A stretch of 64,000 nucleotides of DNA. Source: Amaranthus tricolor (Eukaryota > Streptophyta > Magnoliopsida > Caryophyllales > Amaranthaceae). Positions 26,391 through 39,560 of the stretch are shown here, one piece after another. Below the pieces are notes generated by a model that searched no databases, was not told the origin of the DNA, and was given only the letters and a program-made list of their open reading frames with translations. The translations under genes were made by a program, and so were the position numbers. How positions within the stretch are numbered: position 1 is the first letter of the stretch; each line of letters starts with the position of its first letter. Where the stretch lies: assembly GCF_026212465.1 (NCBI RefSeq), contig NC_080050.1:34058130-34122129 (forward strand), written 5' to 3'.

Positions 26391-29300
26391 ATTATTGTGT
26401 TGAAGTGGTTAGAATTTAAAATCATAGTCATATGCTAGAAATTACGTGTTAAGTTTCGATTTAAACGTTTTTTAAGCGTTTTTTTGCACTTTTGCGCATA
26501 AAGTAGCTCAAACTTGGTTTGTTTTGCCCAAAACTTGGCACACAACACTATTTGGTATATATTATTATGTTGAAGTGATTAGAATTCAAAATCATAGTCA
26601 TATGCTAGAAACTACGTGTTAAGTTTCGATTTTAAGGGTTTTTAAGCGTTTTTGGCACTTTTGCACATAAAGTACCTCAAACTTGGTTAGTTTTGTACGA
26701 AACATGGCACACAACAATATTTTGTATATAATATTGTGTAAAAGTGGATATAATTGAAAATCATAGTCATATGCTTGAAATTACGTGTTAAGTTGCGATT
26801 TCAAGGGTTTTTAAGCGTGTTTGGCACTTTTACGCATAAAGTAGCTCTAACTTGGTTGGTTTTGCACGAAACTTGGCACACAACCCTATTTGGTATAGAT
26901 TATATTGTTGAAGTGGTTAGAATTGAAAATCATAGTCATATGCTAGAAATTACGTGTTAAGTTGGGATTTTAAGGGTTTTTAAGCATTTTTGGCACTTTT
27001 GCACAAAAAGTAGCTCAAACTAGGTTTGTTTTGCACGAAACTAGGCGCACAACACTATTTGGTATATATTATTCTGTTCAAGTGGTTAGACTTGAAAAAC
27101 ATAGTGATAGGCTTGAAATTACGTGTTAAGTTGCGATTTTATGCGTTTTTAATCATTTTTGGCACTATTGCGCATAAAGTAGCTCAAACTTAGTTTGTTT
27201 TGCATGAAACTTGGCACACCACACTATTTGGTATATATTATTGTGATGAAATGGTTAGAATTGAAAGCATAGTCATATGCTAGAAAGTATGTGTTAAGTT
27301 GCGATTTTAAGGGTTTTTAACCGTTTTTGGCACTTTTGCTCATAAATTAGCTCAAACTTGGTTTGTTTTGCACGAAACTTGGCACACAACACTATTTGGT
27401 ATATATTATTTTGTTGAAGTGGTAATAATTTAAAATCATAGACATATACTAGAATTTACGTGTTAAGTTTCGATTTCAAAGGTTTTTAAGCGTTTTTGGC
27501 ACTTTTGCGCATAAAGTAGCTCAAACTTGGTTTGTTGTTCACGAAACATGGCGCATAACACTATTTGGTATATATTATTCTGTTGAGGCGGTTAGAATTG
27601 AAAATCAAAGTATTATGTTAAAAATTACGTGTTAAGTTGCGATTTTATGCGTTTTTAAGCATTTTTGGCACCTTTGCGCATAAAGTAGCTCAAACTTAGT
27701 TTGTTTTGCACGAAACATGGCACACCACACTATTTGGTATATATTATTTTGTTGAAGTGGTTAGAATTTAAAATCATAGTCATATGCTAGAAAGTATGTG
27801 TTAAGTTGCGATTTTAAGGGTTTTTAGGCGTTTTTGGCGGTTTTGCACATAAAGTAGCTCAAACTTGGTTTGTTTTGCACGAAACTTGGCACACAACACT
27901 ATTTGGTATATATTATTGTGTTTAAGTGGTTAGAATTAAAAATCATAGTCATATGTTAAACATTACGTGTTAAGTTGCGATTTCAAGGGTTTTTAACCGT
28001 GTTTGGCACTTTTACGCATAAAGTAGCTCAAACTTGGTTTGTTTTGCACGAAACTTGGCACACAACACTATTTGGTATATATTATTGTGTTGAAGTGGTA
28101 AGAATTTAAAATCATAGTCATATGCTAGAAATTACGTGTTAAGTTTCGATTTCAACGTTTTTTAAGCGTTTTTTGCACTTTTGCGCATAAACTAGCTCAA
28201 ACATGGTTTGTTTTGCCCAAAACTTGGCACACAACAATATTTGGTTTATATTATTATGTTGAAGTGATTAGAATTCAAAATCATAGTCATATGCTAGAAA
28301 GTACGTGTTAAATTTCGATTTTAAGGGTTTTTAAGCGTTTTTGGCACTTTTGCACATAAAGTACCTCAAACTTGGTTTGTTTTGTACGAAACTTGGCACA
28401 CAACAATATTTTGTATATAATATTGTGTAGAAGTGGATAGAATTGATAATCATAGTCATATACTTGAAATTACGTGTTAAGTTGCGATTTCAAGGGTTTT
28501 TAAGTGTGTTTGGCACTTTTACGCATAAAGTAGCTCTAACTTGGTTGGTTTTGCACGAAACTTGGCACACAACCCTATTTGGTATAGATTATATTGTGGA
28601 AGTGGTTAGAATTGAATATCATAGTCATATGCTAGAAATTACGTGTTATGTTGGGATTTTAAGGGTTTTTAAGCATTTTTGGCACTTTTGCACAAAAAGT
28701 AGCTCAAACTTGGTTTGTTTTGCATGAAACTAGGCGCACAACACTATTTGGTATATATTATTCTGTTCAAGTGGTTAGACTTGAAAATCATAGTGTTAGG
28801 CTTGAAATTACGTGTTAAGTTGCGATTTTATGCGTTTTTAATCATTTTTGGCACTTTTGCGCATAAAGAAGCTCAAACTTAGTTTGTTTTGCATGAAACT
28901 TGGCACACCACACTATTTGGTATATATTATTGTGTTGAAATGGTTAGAATTGAAAGTCATAGTCATATGCTAGAAAGTATGTGTTAAGTTGCGAATTTAA
29001 GGGTTTTTAACCGTTTTTGGCACTTTTGCTCATAAATTAGCTCAAACTTGGTTTGTTTTGCACGAAACTTGGCACACAACACTATTTGGTATATATTATT
29101 TTGTTGAAGTGGTAATAATTTAAAATCATAGACATATGCTAGAAATTACGTGTTAAGTTTCGATTTCAAAGGTTTTTAAGCGTTTTTGGCACTTTTGCGC
29201 ATAAAGTAGCTCAAACTTGGTTTGTTGTTCACGAAACATGGCGCATAACACTATTTGGTATATATTATTCTGCTGAGGCGGTTAGAATTGAAAATCAAAG

Positions 29301-29770
29301 TATTATGTTAAAAATTACGTGTTAAGTTGCGATTTTATGCGTTTTTAAGCATTTTTGGCACCTTTGCGCATAAAGTAGCTCAAACTTAGTTTGTTTTGCA
29401 CGAAACATGGCACACCACACTATTTGGTATATATTATTTTGTTGAAGTGGTTAGAATTGAAAATCATAGTCATATGCTAGAAAGTATGTGTTAAGTTGCG
29501 ATTTTAAGGGTTTTTAGGCGTTTTTGGCGGTTTTGCACATAAAGTAGCTCAAACTTGGTTTGTTTTGCACGAAACTTGGCACACAACACTATTTGGTATA
29601 TATTATTGTGTTTAAGTGGTTAGAATTAAAAATCATAGTCATATGCTAAACATTACGTGTTAAGTTGCGATTTCAAGGGTTTTTAACCGTGTTTGGCACT
29701 TTTACGCATAAAGTAGCTCAAACTTGGTTTGTTTTGCACGAAACTTGGCATACAACACTATTTAGTATAT
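26391..29770. repeat. 10-monomer HOR, two tandem copies of about 1689 bp
   Basis: Sequence from about 26391 matches that from about 28080 at an offset of 1689 bp, ten monomers of about 169 bp. Shared markers include the GTTTTTTAAGCG monomer, the TATAATATTGTG monomer, the TATAGATTATATTG monomer and the AGGCGTTTTTGGCGG monomer, in the same order. Similarity ends near 28080 and 29770, where the next monomers differ in type. Confidence 0.75.
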
Positions 29771-32700
29771 ATTATTGTGTTGAAGTGGTTAGAATTGAAA
29801 ATCATAGTCATATGCTAGAAATTACGTGTTAAGTTGCGATTTCAAGGATTTTTAAGCGTGTTTGGCACTTTTACGCATAAAGTAGCTCAAACTTGGTTTG
29901 TTTTGCACGAAACTTGGCACACCACACTATTTGGTATATAATATTATGTTGAAGTGTTTTGAATTTCAAATCATAGTCATATGCTAGAAAGTACGTGTTA
30001 AGTTGCGATTTTAAGGGTTTTTAAGTGATTTTGGCACTTTTGCGCATAAAGTAGCTCAAACTTAGTTTGTTTTGCATGAAACTTGGCACACCACACTATT
30101 TAGTATATATTATTGTGTTAAAGTGGTTAGAATTGAAAATCATAGTCATATGCTAGAAATTACGTGTTAAGTTTCGATTTCAAGGTTTTTAAAGCGTTTT
30201 TTGTAATTTTGCGCATAAAGTAGCTCAAACTTGGTTTGTTTTGCACAAAACTTGGCACACAACACTATTTGGTATATATTATTGTGTTGAAGTGGTTAGA
30301 ATTCAAAATCATAGTCATATGCTAGAAAGTACGTGTTATGTTTCGATTTTAAGGTTTTTTAAGCGTTTTTGGTACTTTTGCACATAAAGTACCTAAAACA
30401 TTGTTTGTTTTGTACGAAACTTGGCACACAACTATATTTTGTATATAATATTGTCTAGAAGTGGATAGAATTGAAAATCATAGTCATATGCTTGAAATTA
30501 CGTGTTAAGTTGCGATTTCAAGGGTTTTTAAGCATGTTTGGCACTTTTACGCATAAAGTAGCTCTAACTTGGTTGGTTTTGCACGAAACTTGGCACACAA
30601 CCCTATTTGGTATAGATTATTGTGGTGAAGTGGTTAGAATTGAAAATCATAGTCATATGCTAGAAATTACGTGTTAAGTTGGGATTTTAAGGGTTTTTAA
30701 GCGTTTTTGGCACTTTTGCACAAAAAGGAGCTCAAACTTGGTTTGTTTTGCACGAAACTAGGCGCACAACACTATTTGGTATATATTACTCTGTTCAAGT
30801 GGTTAGACTTGAAAATCATTGTGTTAGGCTTGAAATTACATGTTAAGTTGCGATTTTATGCGTTTATAATCATTTTTGGCACTTTTGCGCATAAAGTAGC
30901 TCATACTTAGTTTTTTTTGCATGAAACTTGGCACACCACACTATTTGGTATATATTATTGTGTTGAAATAGTTAGAATTGAAAGTCATAGTCATATGCTA
31001 GAAAGTATGTGTTAAGTTGCGATTTTTAGGGTTTTTAACCGTTTTTGGCACTTTTGCTCATAAATTAGATCAAACTTGGTTTGTTTTGCACGAAACTTGG
31101 CACACAACACTATTTGGTATATATTATTTTGTTGAAGTGGTAAAAATTTAAAATCATAGACATATGCTAGAAATTACGTGTTAAGTTTCGATTTCAAAGG
31201 TTTTTAAGCGTTTTTGGCACTTTTGCGCATAAAGTAGCTCAAACTTGGTTTGTTGTGCACGAAACATGGCGCACAACACTATTTGGTATATATTATTCTG
31301 TTGAGGCGGTTAGAATTGAAAATCAAAGTATTATGCTAAAAATTACGTGTTAAGTTGCGATTTTATGCGTTTTTAAGCATTTTTGGCACCTTTGCGCATA
31401 AAGTAGCTCAAACTTAGTTTGTTTTGCACGAAACATGGCACACCACACTATTTGGTATATATTATTTTGTTGAAGTGGTTAGAATTGAAAATCATAGTCA
31501 TATGCTAGAAAGTATGTGTTAAGTTGCGATTTTAAGGGTTTTTAGGCGTTTTTGGCGGTTTTGCACATAAAGTAGATCAAACTTGGTTTGTTTTGCACGA
31601 AACTTTGCACACAACACTATTTGGTATATATTATTTTTTTTAAGTGGTTAGAATTGAAAATCATAGTCATATGCTAAACATTACGTGTTAAGTTGCGATT
31701 TCAAGGGTTTTTAACCGTGTTTGGCACTTTTACGCATAAAGTAGCTCAAACTTGGTTTGTTTTGCACGAAACTTGGCACACACCACTATTTAGTATATAT
31801 TATTGTGTTGAAGTGGTTAGAATTGAAAATCATAGTCATACGTTAGAAATTACGTGTTAAGTTTCGATTTCAAGGGTTTTTAAGCGTGTTTTGCACCTTT
31901 ACGCATAAATTAGCTCAAACTTGGTTTTTTTTTTGCTCGAAACTTAGCACACAACATATTTGGTATATATTATTTTGTTGAAGTGGTTAAAATTGAAAAT
32001 CATAGACATATGCTAGAAATTACGTGTTAAGTTTCGATTTCAAAGGTTTTTAAGCGTTTTTGGCACTTTTGCGCATAAAGTAACTCAAACTTGGTTTGTT
32101 GTGCACGAAATATGGCGCACAACACTATTTGGTATATATTATTGTGTTGAAGTTGTTAGAATTGAAAATCATAGTCATGTGCTAGAAATACGTGTTAAGT
32201 TGCGATTTCAAGGTTTTTAAAGCGTTTTTTGTAATTTTGCGCATAAGTAGCTCAAACTTGGTTTGTTTTGCACAAAACTTGGCACACAACACTATTTGGT
32301 ATATACTATTGTGTTGAAGTGGTTAGAATTCAAAATCATAGTCATATGCTAGAAAGTACGTGTTAGGTTTCCATTTTAAGGGTTTTTAAGCGTTTTTGGT
32401 ACTTTTGCACATAAAGTACCTCAAACTTGGTTTATTTTGTACGAAACTTGGCACACAACAATATTTTGTATATAATATTGTCTAGAAGTGGATAGAAATG
32501 AAAATCATAGTCATATGCTAGAAATTACGTGTTATGTTGCGATATCAAGAGATTTTAAGCATGTTTGGCACTTTTACGCATAAAGTAGCTCTAATTTGGT
32601 TGGTTTTGCACGCAACTTGGCACACTATTTGGTATAGATTATTGTGTTGAAGTGGTTAGAATTGAAAATCATAGTCATATGCTAGAAGTTACGTGTTAAG

Positions 32701-33820
32701 TTGGGATTTTAAGGGTTTTTAAGTGTTTTTGGCACTTTTGCACAAAAAGGAGCTCAAACTTGGTTTGTTTTGCACGAAACTAGGCGCACAACACTATTTG
32801 GTATATATTACTCTGTTCAAGTGGTTAGACTTGAAAATCATTGTGTTAGGCTTGAAATTACGTGTTAAGTTGCGATTTTATGCGTTTTTAATCATTTTTG
32901 GCACTTTTGCGCATAAAATAGCTCATACTTAGTTTGTTTTGCATGAAACTTGGCACACCACACTATTTGGTATATATTATTGTGTTGAAATGGTTAGAAT
33001 TGAAAGTCATAGTCATATGCTAGAAAGTATATGTTAAGTTGCGATTTTAAAGGTTTTTAACCGTTTTTGGCACTTTTGCTCATAAATTAGCTCAAACTTG
33101 GTTTGTTTTGCACGAAAATTGGCACACAACACTATTTGGTATATATTATTTTGTTGAAGTGATAAAAATTTAAAATCATAGACATATGCTAGAAATTACG
33201 TGTTAAGTTTCGATTTCAAAGGTTTTTAAGCGTTTTTGGAACTTTTGCGCAAAAAGTAGCTCAAACTTGGTTTGTTGTGCACGAAACATGGCGCACAACA
33301 CTATTTGGTATATATTATTTTGTTGAGGCGGTTAGAATTGAAAATAAAAGTATTATGCTAAAAATTACGTATTAAGTTGCGATTTTATGCGTTTTTAAGC
33401 ATTTTTGGCACCTTTGCGCATAAAGTAACTCAAACTTAGTTTGTTTTGCACGAAACATGGCACACCACACTATTTGGTATATATTATTTTGTTGAAGTGG
33501 TTAGAATTGAAAATCATAGTCATATTCTAGAAAGTATGTGTTAAGTTGCGATTTTAAGGGTTTTTAGGCGTTTTTGGCGGTTTTGCACATAAAGCAGCTC
33601 AAACTTGGTTTGTTTTGCACGAAACTTTGCACACAACACTATTTGGTATATATTATTGTGTTTAAGTGGTTAGAATTGAAAATCATAGTCATATGCTAAA
33701 CATTACGTGTTAAGTTGCGATTTCAAGGGTTTTTAACTGTGTTTGGCACTTTTACGCATAAAGTAGCTCAAACTTGGTTTGTTTTGCACGAAACTTGGCA
33801 CACAACACTATTTGGTATAT
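28080..33820. repeat. 34-monomer HOR, first copy (about 5.74 kb)
   Basis: The segment repeats at an offset of 5740-5741 bp. Long stretches are base-for-base identical. Rare monomer lesions are shared: a 5-base loss in GGCACACTATTTGG near 32628, a one-base loss in AGAAATACGTG near 32186, and the irregular T-run near 31925. Small differences, such as an extra G near 34064 in the other copy, show the two are separate sequences and not a literal copy-paste. Boundaries are approximate because flanking monomers are also similar. Confidence 0.88.
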
Positions 33821-36800
33821 ATTATTGTGTTGAAGTGGTAAGAATTTAAAATCATAGTCATATGCTAGAAATTACGTGTTAAGTTTCGATTTCAACGTTT
33901 TTTAAGCGTTTTTTGCACTTTTGCGCATAAACTAGCTCAAACTTGGTTTGTTTTGCCCAAAACTTGGCACACAACAATATTTGGTATATATTATTATGTT
34001 GAAGTGATTAGAATTCAAAATCATAGTCATATGCTAGAAAGTACGTGTTAAGTTTCGATTTTAAGGGGTTTTTAAGCGTTTTTGGCACTTTTGCACATAA
34101 AGTACCTCAAACTTGGTTTGTTTTGTACGAAACTTGGAACACAACAATATTTTGTATATAATATTGTGTAGAAGTGGATAGAATTGATAATCATAGTCAT
34201 ATACTTGAAATTACGTGTTAAGTTGCGATTTCAAGGGTTTTTAAGTGTGTTTGGCACTTTTACGCATAAAGTAGCTCTAACTTGGTTGGTTTTGCACGAA
34301 ACTTGGCACACAACCCTATTTGGTATAGATTATATTGTGGAAGTGGTTAGAATTGAATATCATAGTCATATGCTAGAAATTACGTGTTATGTTGGGATTT
34401 TAAGGGTTTTTAAGCATTTTTGGCACTTTTGCACAAAAAGTAGCTCAAACTTGGTTTGTTTTGCATGAAACTAGGCGCACAACACTATTTGGTATATATT
34501 ATTCTGTTCAAGTGGTTAGACTTGAAAATCATAGTGTTAGGCTTGAAATTACGTGTTAAGTTGCGATTTTATGCGTTTTTAATCATTTTTGGCACTTTTG
34601 CGCATAAAGAAGCTCAAACTTAGTTTGTTTTGCATGAAACTTGGCACACCACACTATTTGGTATATATTATTGTGTTGAAATGGTTAGAATTGAAAGTCA
34701 TAGTCATATGCTAGAAAGTATGTGTTAAGTTGCGAATTTAAGGGTTTTTAACCGTTTTTGGCACTTTTGCTCATAAATTAGCTCAAACTTGGTTTGTTTT
34801 GCACGAAACTTGGCACACAACGCTATTTGGTATATATTATTTTGTTGAAGTGGTAATAATTTAAAATCATAGACATATGCTAGAAATTACGTGTTAAGTT
34901 TCGATTTCAAAGGTTTTTAAGCGTTTTTGGCACTTTTGCGCATAAAGTAGCTCAAACTTGGTTTGTTGTTCACGAAACATGGCGCATAACACTATTTGGT
35001 ATATATTATTCTGCTGAGGCGGTTAGAATTGAAAATCAAAGTATTATGTTAAAAATTACGTGTTAAGTTGCGATTTTATACGTTTTTAAGCATTTTTGGC
35101 ACCTTTGCGCATAAAGTAGCTCAAACTTAGTTTGTTTTGCACGAAACATGGCACACCACACTATTTGGTATATATTATTTTGTTGAAGTGGTTAGAATTG
35201 AAAATCATAGTCATATGCTAGAAAGTATGTGTTAAGTTGCGATTTTAAGGGTTTTTAGGCGTTTTTGGCGGTTTTGCACATAAAGTAGCTCAAACTTGGT
35301 TTGTTTTGCACGAAACTTGGCACACAACACTATTTGGTATATATTATTGTGTTTAAGTGGTTAGAATTAAAAATCATAGTCATATGCTAAACATTACGTG
35401 TTAAGTTGCGATTTCAAGGGTTTTTAACCGTGTTTGGCACTTTTACGCATAAAGTAGCTCAAACTTGGTTTGTTTTGCACGAAACTTGGCATACAACACT
35501 ATTTAGTATATATTATTGTGTTGAAGTGGTTAGAATTGAAAATCATAGTCATATGCTAGAAATTACGTGTTAAGTTGCGATTTCAAGGATTTTTAAGCGT
35601 GTTTGGCACTTTTACGCATAAAGTAGCTCAAACTTGGTTTGTTTTGCACGAAACTTGGCACACCACACTATTTGGTATATAATATTATGTTGAAGTGTTT
35701 TGAATTTCAAATCATAGTCATATGCTAGAAAGTACGTGTTAAGTTGCGATTTTAAGGGTTTTTAAGTGATTTTGGCACTTTTGCGCATAAAGTAGCTCAA
35801 ACTTAGTTTGTTTTGCATGAAACTTGGCACACCACACTATTTAGTATATATTATTGTGTTAAAGTGGTTAGAATTGAAAATCATAGTCATATGCTAGAAA
35901 TTACGTGTTAAGTTTCGATTTCAAGGTTTTTAAAGCGTTTTTTGTAATTTTGCGCATAAAGTAGCTCAAACTTGGTTTGTTTTGCACAAAACATGGCACA
36001 CAACACTATTTGGTATATATTATTGTGTTGAAGTGGTTAGAATTCAAAATCATAGTCATATGCTAGAAAGTACGTGTTATGTTTCGATTTTAAGGTTTTT
36101 TAAGCGTTTTTGGTACTTTTGCACATAAAGTACCTAAAACATTGTTTGTTTTGTACGAAACTTGGCACACAACTATATTTTGTATATAATATTGTCTAGA
36201 AGTGGATAGAATTGAAAATCATAGTCATATGCTTGAAATTACGTGTTAAGTTGCGATTTCAAGGGTTTTTAAGCATGTTTGGCACTTTTACGCATAAAGT
36301 AGCTCTAACTTGGTTGGTTTTGCACGAAACTTGGCACACAACCCTATTTGGTATAGATTATTGTGGTGAAGTGGTTAGAATTGAAAATCATAGTCATATG
36401 CTAGAAATTACGTGTTAAGTTGGGATTTTAAGGGTTTTTAAGCGTTTTTGGCACTTTTGCACAAAAAGGAGCTCAAACTTGGTTTGTTTTGCACGAAACT
36501 AGGCGCACAACACTATTTGGTATATATTACTCTGTTCAAGTGGTTAGACTTGAAAATCATTGTGTTAGGCTTGAAATTACATGTTAAGTTGCGATTTTAT
36601 GCGTTTATAATCATTTTTGGCACTTTTGCGCATAAAGTAGCTCATACTTAGTTTTTTTTGCATGAAACTTGGCACACCACACTATTTGGTATATATTATT
36701 GTGTTGAAATAGTTAGAATTGAAAGTCATAGTCATATGCTAGAAAGTATGTGTTAAGTTGCGATTTTTAGGGTTTTTAACCGTTTTTGGCACTTTTGCTC

Positions 36801-39560
36801 ATAAATTAGATCAAACTTGGTTTGTTTTGCACGAAACTTGGCACACAACACTATTTGGTATATATTATTTTGTTGAAGTGGTAAAAATTTAAAATCATAG
36901 ACATATGCTAGAAATTACGTGTTAAGTTTCGATTTCAAAGGTTTTTAAGCGTTTTTGGCACTTTTGCGCATAAAGTAGCTCAAACTTGGTTTGTTGTGCA
37001 CGAAACATGGCGCACAACACTATTTGGTATATATTATTCTGTTGAGGCGGTTAGAATTGAAAATCAAAGTATTATGCTAAAAATTACGTGTTAAGTTGCG
37101 ATTTTATGCGTTTTTAAGCATTTTTGGCACCTTTGCGCATAAAGTAGCTCAAACTTAGTTTGTTTTGCACGAAACATGGCACACCACACTATTTGGTATA
37201 TATTATTTTGTTGAAGTGGTTAGAATTGAAAATCATAGTCATATGCTAGAAAGTATGTGTTAAGTTGCGATTTTAAGGGTTTTTAGGCGTTTTTGGCGGT
37301 TTTGCACATAAAGTAGATCAAACTTGGTTTGTTTTGCACGAAACTTTGCACACAACACTATTTGGTATATATTATTTTTTTTAAGTGGTTAGAATTGAAA
37401 ATCATAGTCATATGCTAAACATTACGTGTTAAGTTGCGATTTCAAGGGTTTTTAACCGTGTTTGGCACTTTTACGCATAAAGTAGCTCAAACTTGGTTTG
37501 TTTTGCACGAAACTTGGCACACACCACTATTTAGTATATATTATTGTGTTGAAGTGGTTAGAATTGAAAATCATAGTCATACGTTAGAAATTACGTGTTA
37601 AGTTTCGATTTCAAGGGTTTTTAAGCGTGTTTTGCACCTTTACGCATAAATTAGCTCAAACTTGGTTTTTTTTTGCTCGAAACTTAGCACACAACATATT
37701 TGGTATATATTATTTTGTTGAAGTGGTTAAAATTGAAAATCATAGACATATGCTAGAAATTACGTGTTAAGTTTCGATTTCAAAGGTTTTTAAGCGTTTT
37801 TGGCACTTTTGCGCATAAAGTAACTCAAACTTGGTTTGTTGTGCACGAAATATGGCGCACAACACTATTTGGTATATATTATTGTGTTGAAGTTGTTAGA
37901 ATTGAAAATCATAGTCATGTGCTAGAAATACGTGTTAAGTTGCGATTTCAAGGTTTTTAAAGCGTTTTTTGTAATTTTGCGCATAAGTAGCTCAAACTTG
38001 GTTTGTTTTGCACAAAACTTGGCACACAACACTATTTGGTATATACTATTGTGTTGAAGTGGTTAGAATTCAAAATCATAGTCATATGCTAGAAAGTACG
38101 TGTTAGGTTTCCATTTTAAGGGTTTTTTAAGCGTTTTTGGTACTTTTGCACATAAAGTACCTCAAACTTGGTTTATTTTGTACGAAACTTGGCACACAAC
38201 AATATTTTGTATATAATATTGTCTAGAAGTGGATAGAAATGAAAATCATAGTCATATGCTAGAAATTACGTGTTATGTTGCGATATCAAGAGTTTTTAAG
38301 CATGTTTGGCACTTTTACGCATAAAGTAGCTCTAATTTGGTTGGTTTTGCACGCAACTTGGCACACTATTTGGTATAGATTATTGTGTTGAAGTGGTTAG
38401 AATTGAAAATCATAGTCATATGCTAGAAGTTACGTGTTAAGTTGGGATTTTAAGGGTTTTTAAGTGTTTTTGGCACTTTTGCACAAAAAGGAGCTCAAAC
38501 TTGGTTTGTTTTGCACGAAACTAGGCGCACAACACTATTTGGTATATATTACTCTGTTCAAGTGGTTAGACTTGAAAATCATTGTGTTAGGCTTGAAATT
38601 ACGTGTTAAGTTGCGATTTTATGCGTTTTTAATCATTTTTGGCACTTTTGCGCATAAAATAGCTCATACTTAGTTTGTTTTGCATGAAACTTGGCACACC
38701 ACACTATTTGGTATATATTATTGTGTTGAAATGGTTAGAATTGAAAGTCATAGTCATATGCTAGAAAGTATATGTTAAGTTGCGATTTTAAAGGTTTTTA
38801 ACCGTTTTTGGCACTTTTGCTCATAAATTAGCTCAAACTTGGTTTGTTTTGCACGAAAATTGGCACACAACACTATTTGGTATATATTATTTTGTTGAAG
38901 TGGTAAAAATTTAAAATCATAGACATATGCTAGAAATTACGTGTTAAGTTTCGATTTCAAAGGTTTTTAAGCGTTTTTGGAACTTTTGCGCAAAAAGTAG
39001 CTCAAACTTGGTTTGTTGTGCACGAAACATGGCGCACAACACTATTTGGTATATATTATTTTGTTGAGGCGGTTAGAATTGAAAATAAAAGTATTATGCT
39101 AAAAATTACGTATTAAGTTGCGATTTTATGCGTTTTTAAGCATTTTTGGCACCTTTGCGCATAAAGTAACTCAAACTTAGTTTGTTTTGCACGAAACATG
39201 GCACACCACACTATTTGGTATATATTATTTTGTTGAAGTGGTTAGAATTGAAAATCATAGTCATATTCTAGAAAGTATGTGTTAAGTTGCGATTTTAAGG
39301 GTTTTTAGGCGTTTTTGGCGGTTTTGCACATAAAGCAGCTCAAACTTGGTTTGTTTTGCACGAAACTTTGCACACAACACTATTTGGTATATATTATTGT
39401 GTTTAAGTGGTTAGAATTGAAAATCATAGTCATATGCTAAACATTACGTGTTAAGTTGCGATTTCAAGGGTTTTTAACCGTGTTTGGCACTTTTACGCAT
39501 AAAGTAGCTCAAACTTGGTTTGTTTTGCACGAAACTTGGCACACAACACTATTTAGTATA
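33821..39560. repeat. 34-monomer HOR, second copy (about 5.74 kb)
   Basis: Tandem partner of 28080-33820. The same private lesions recur near 37927 and 38369. At about 39550 the sequence leaves register and continues with the monomer type that carries ATACGTTAGAAATTACG, which in the first copy follows a different monomer. That switch marks the recombination end. Confidence 0.88.
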
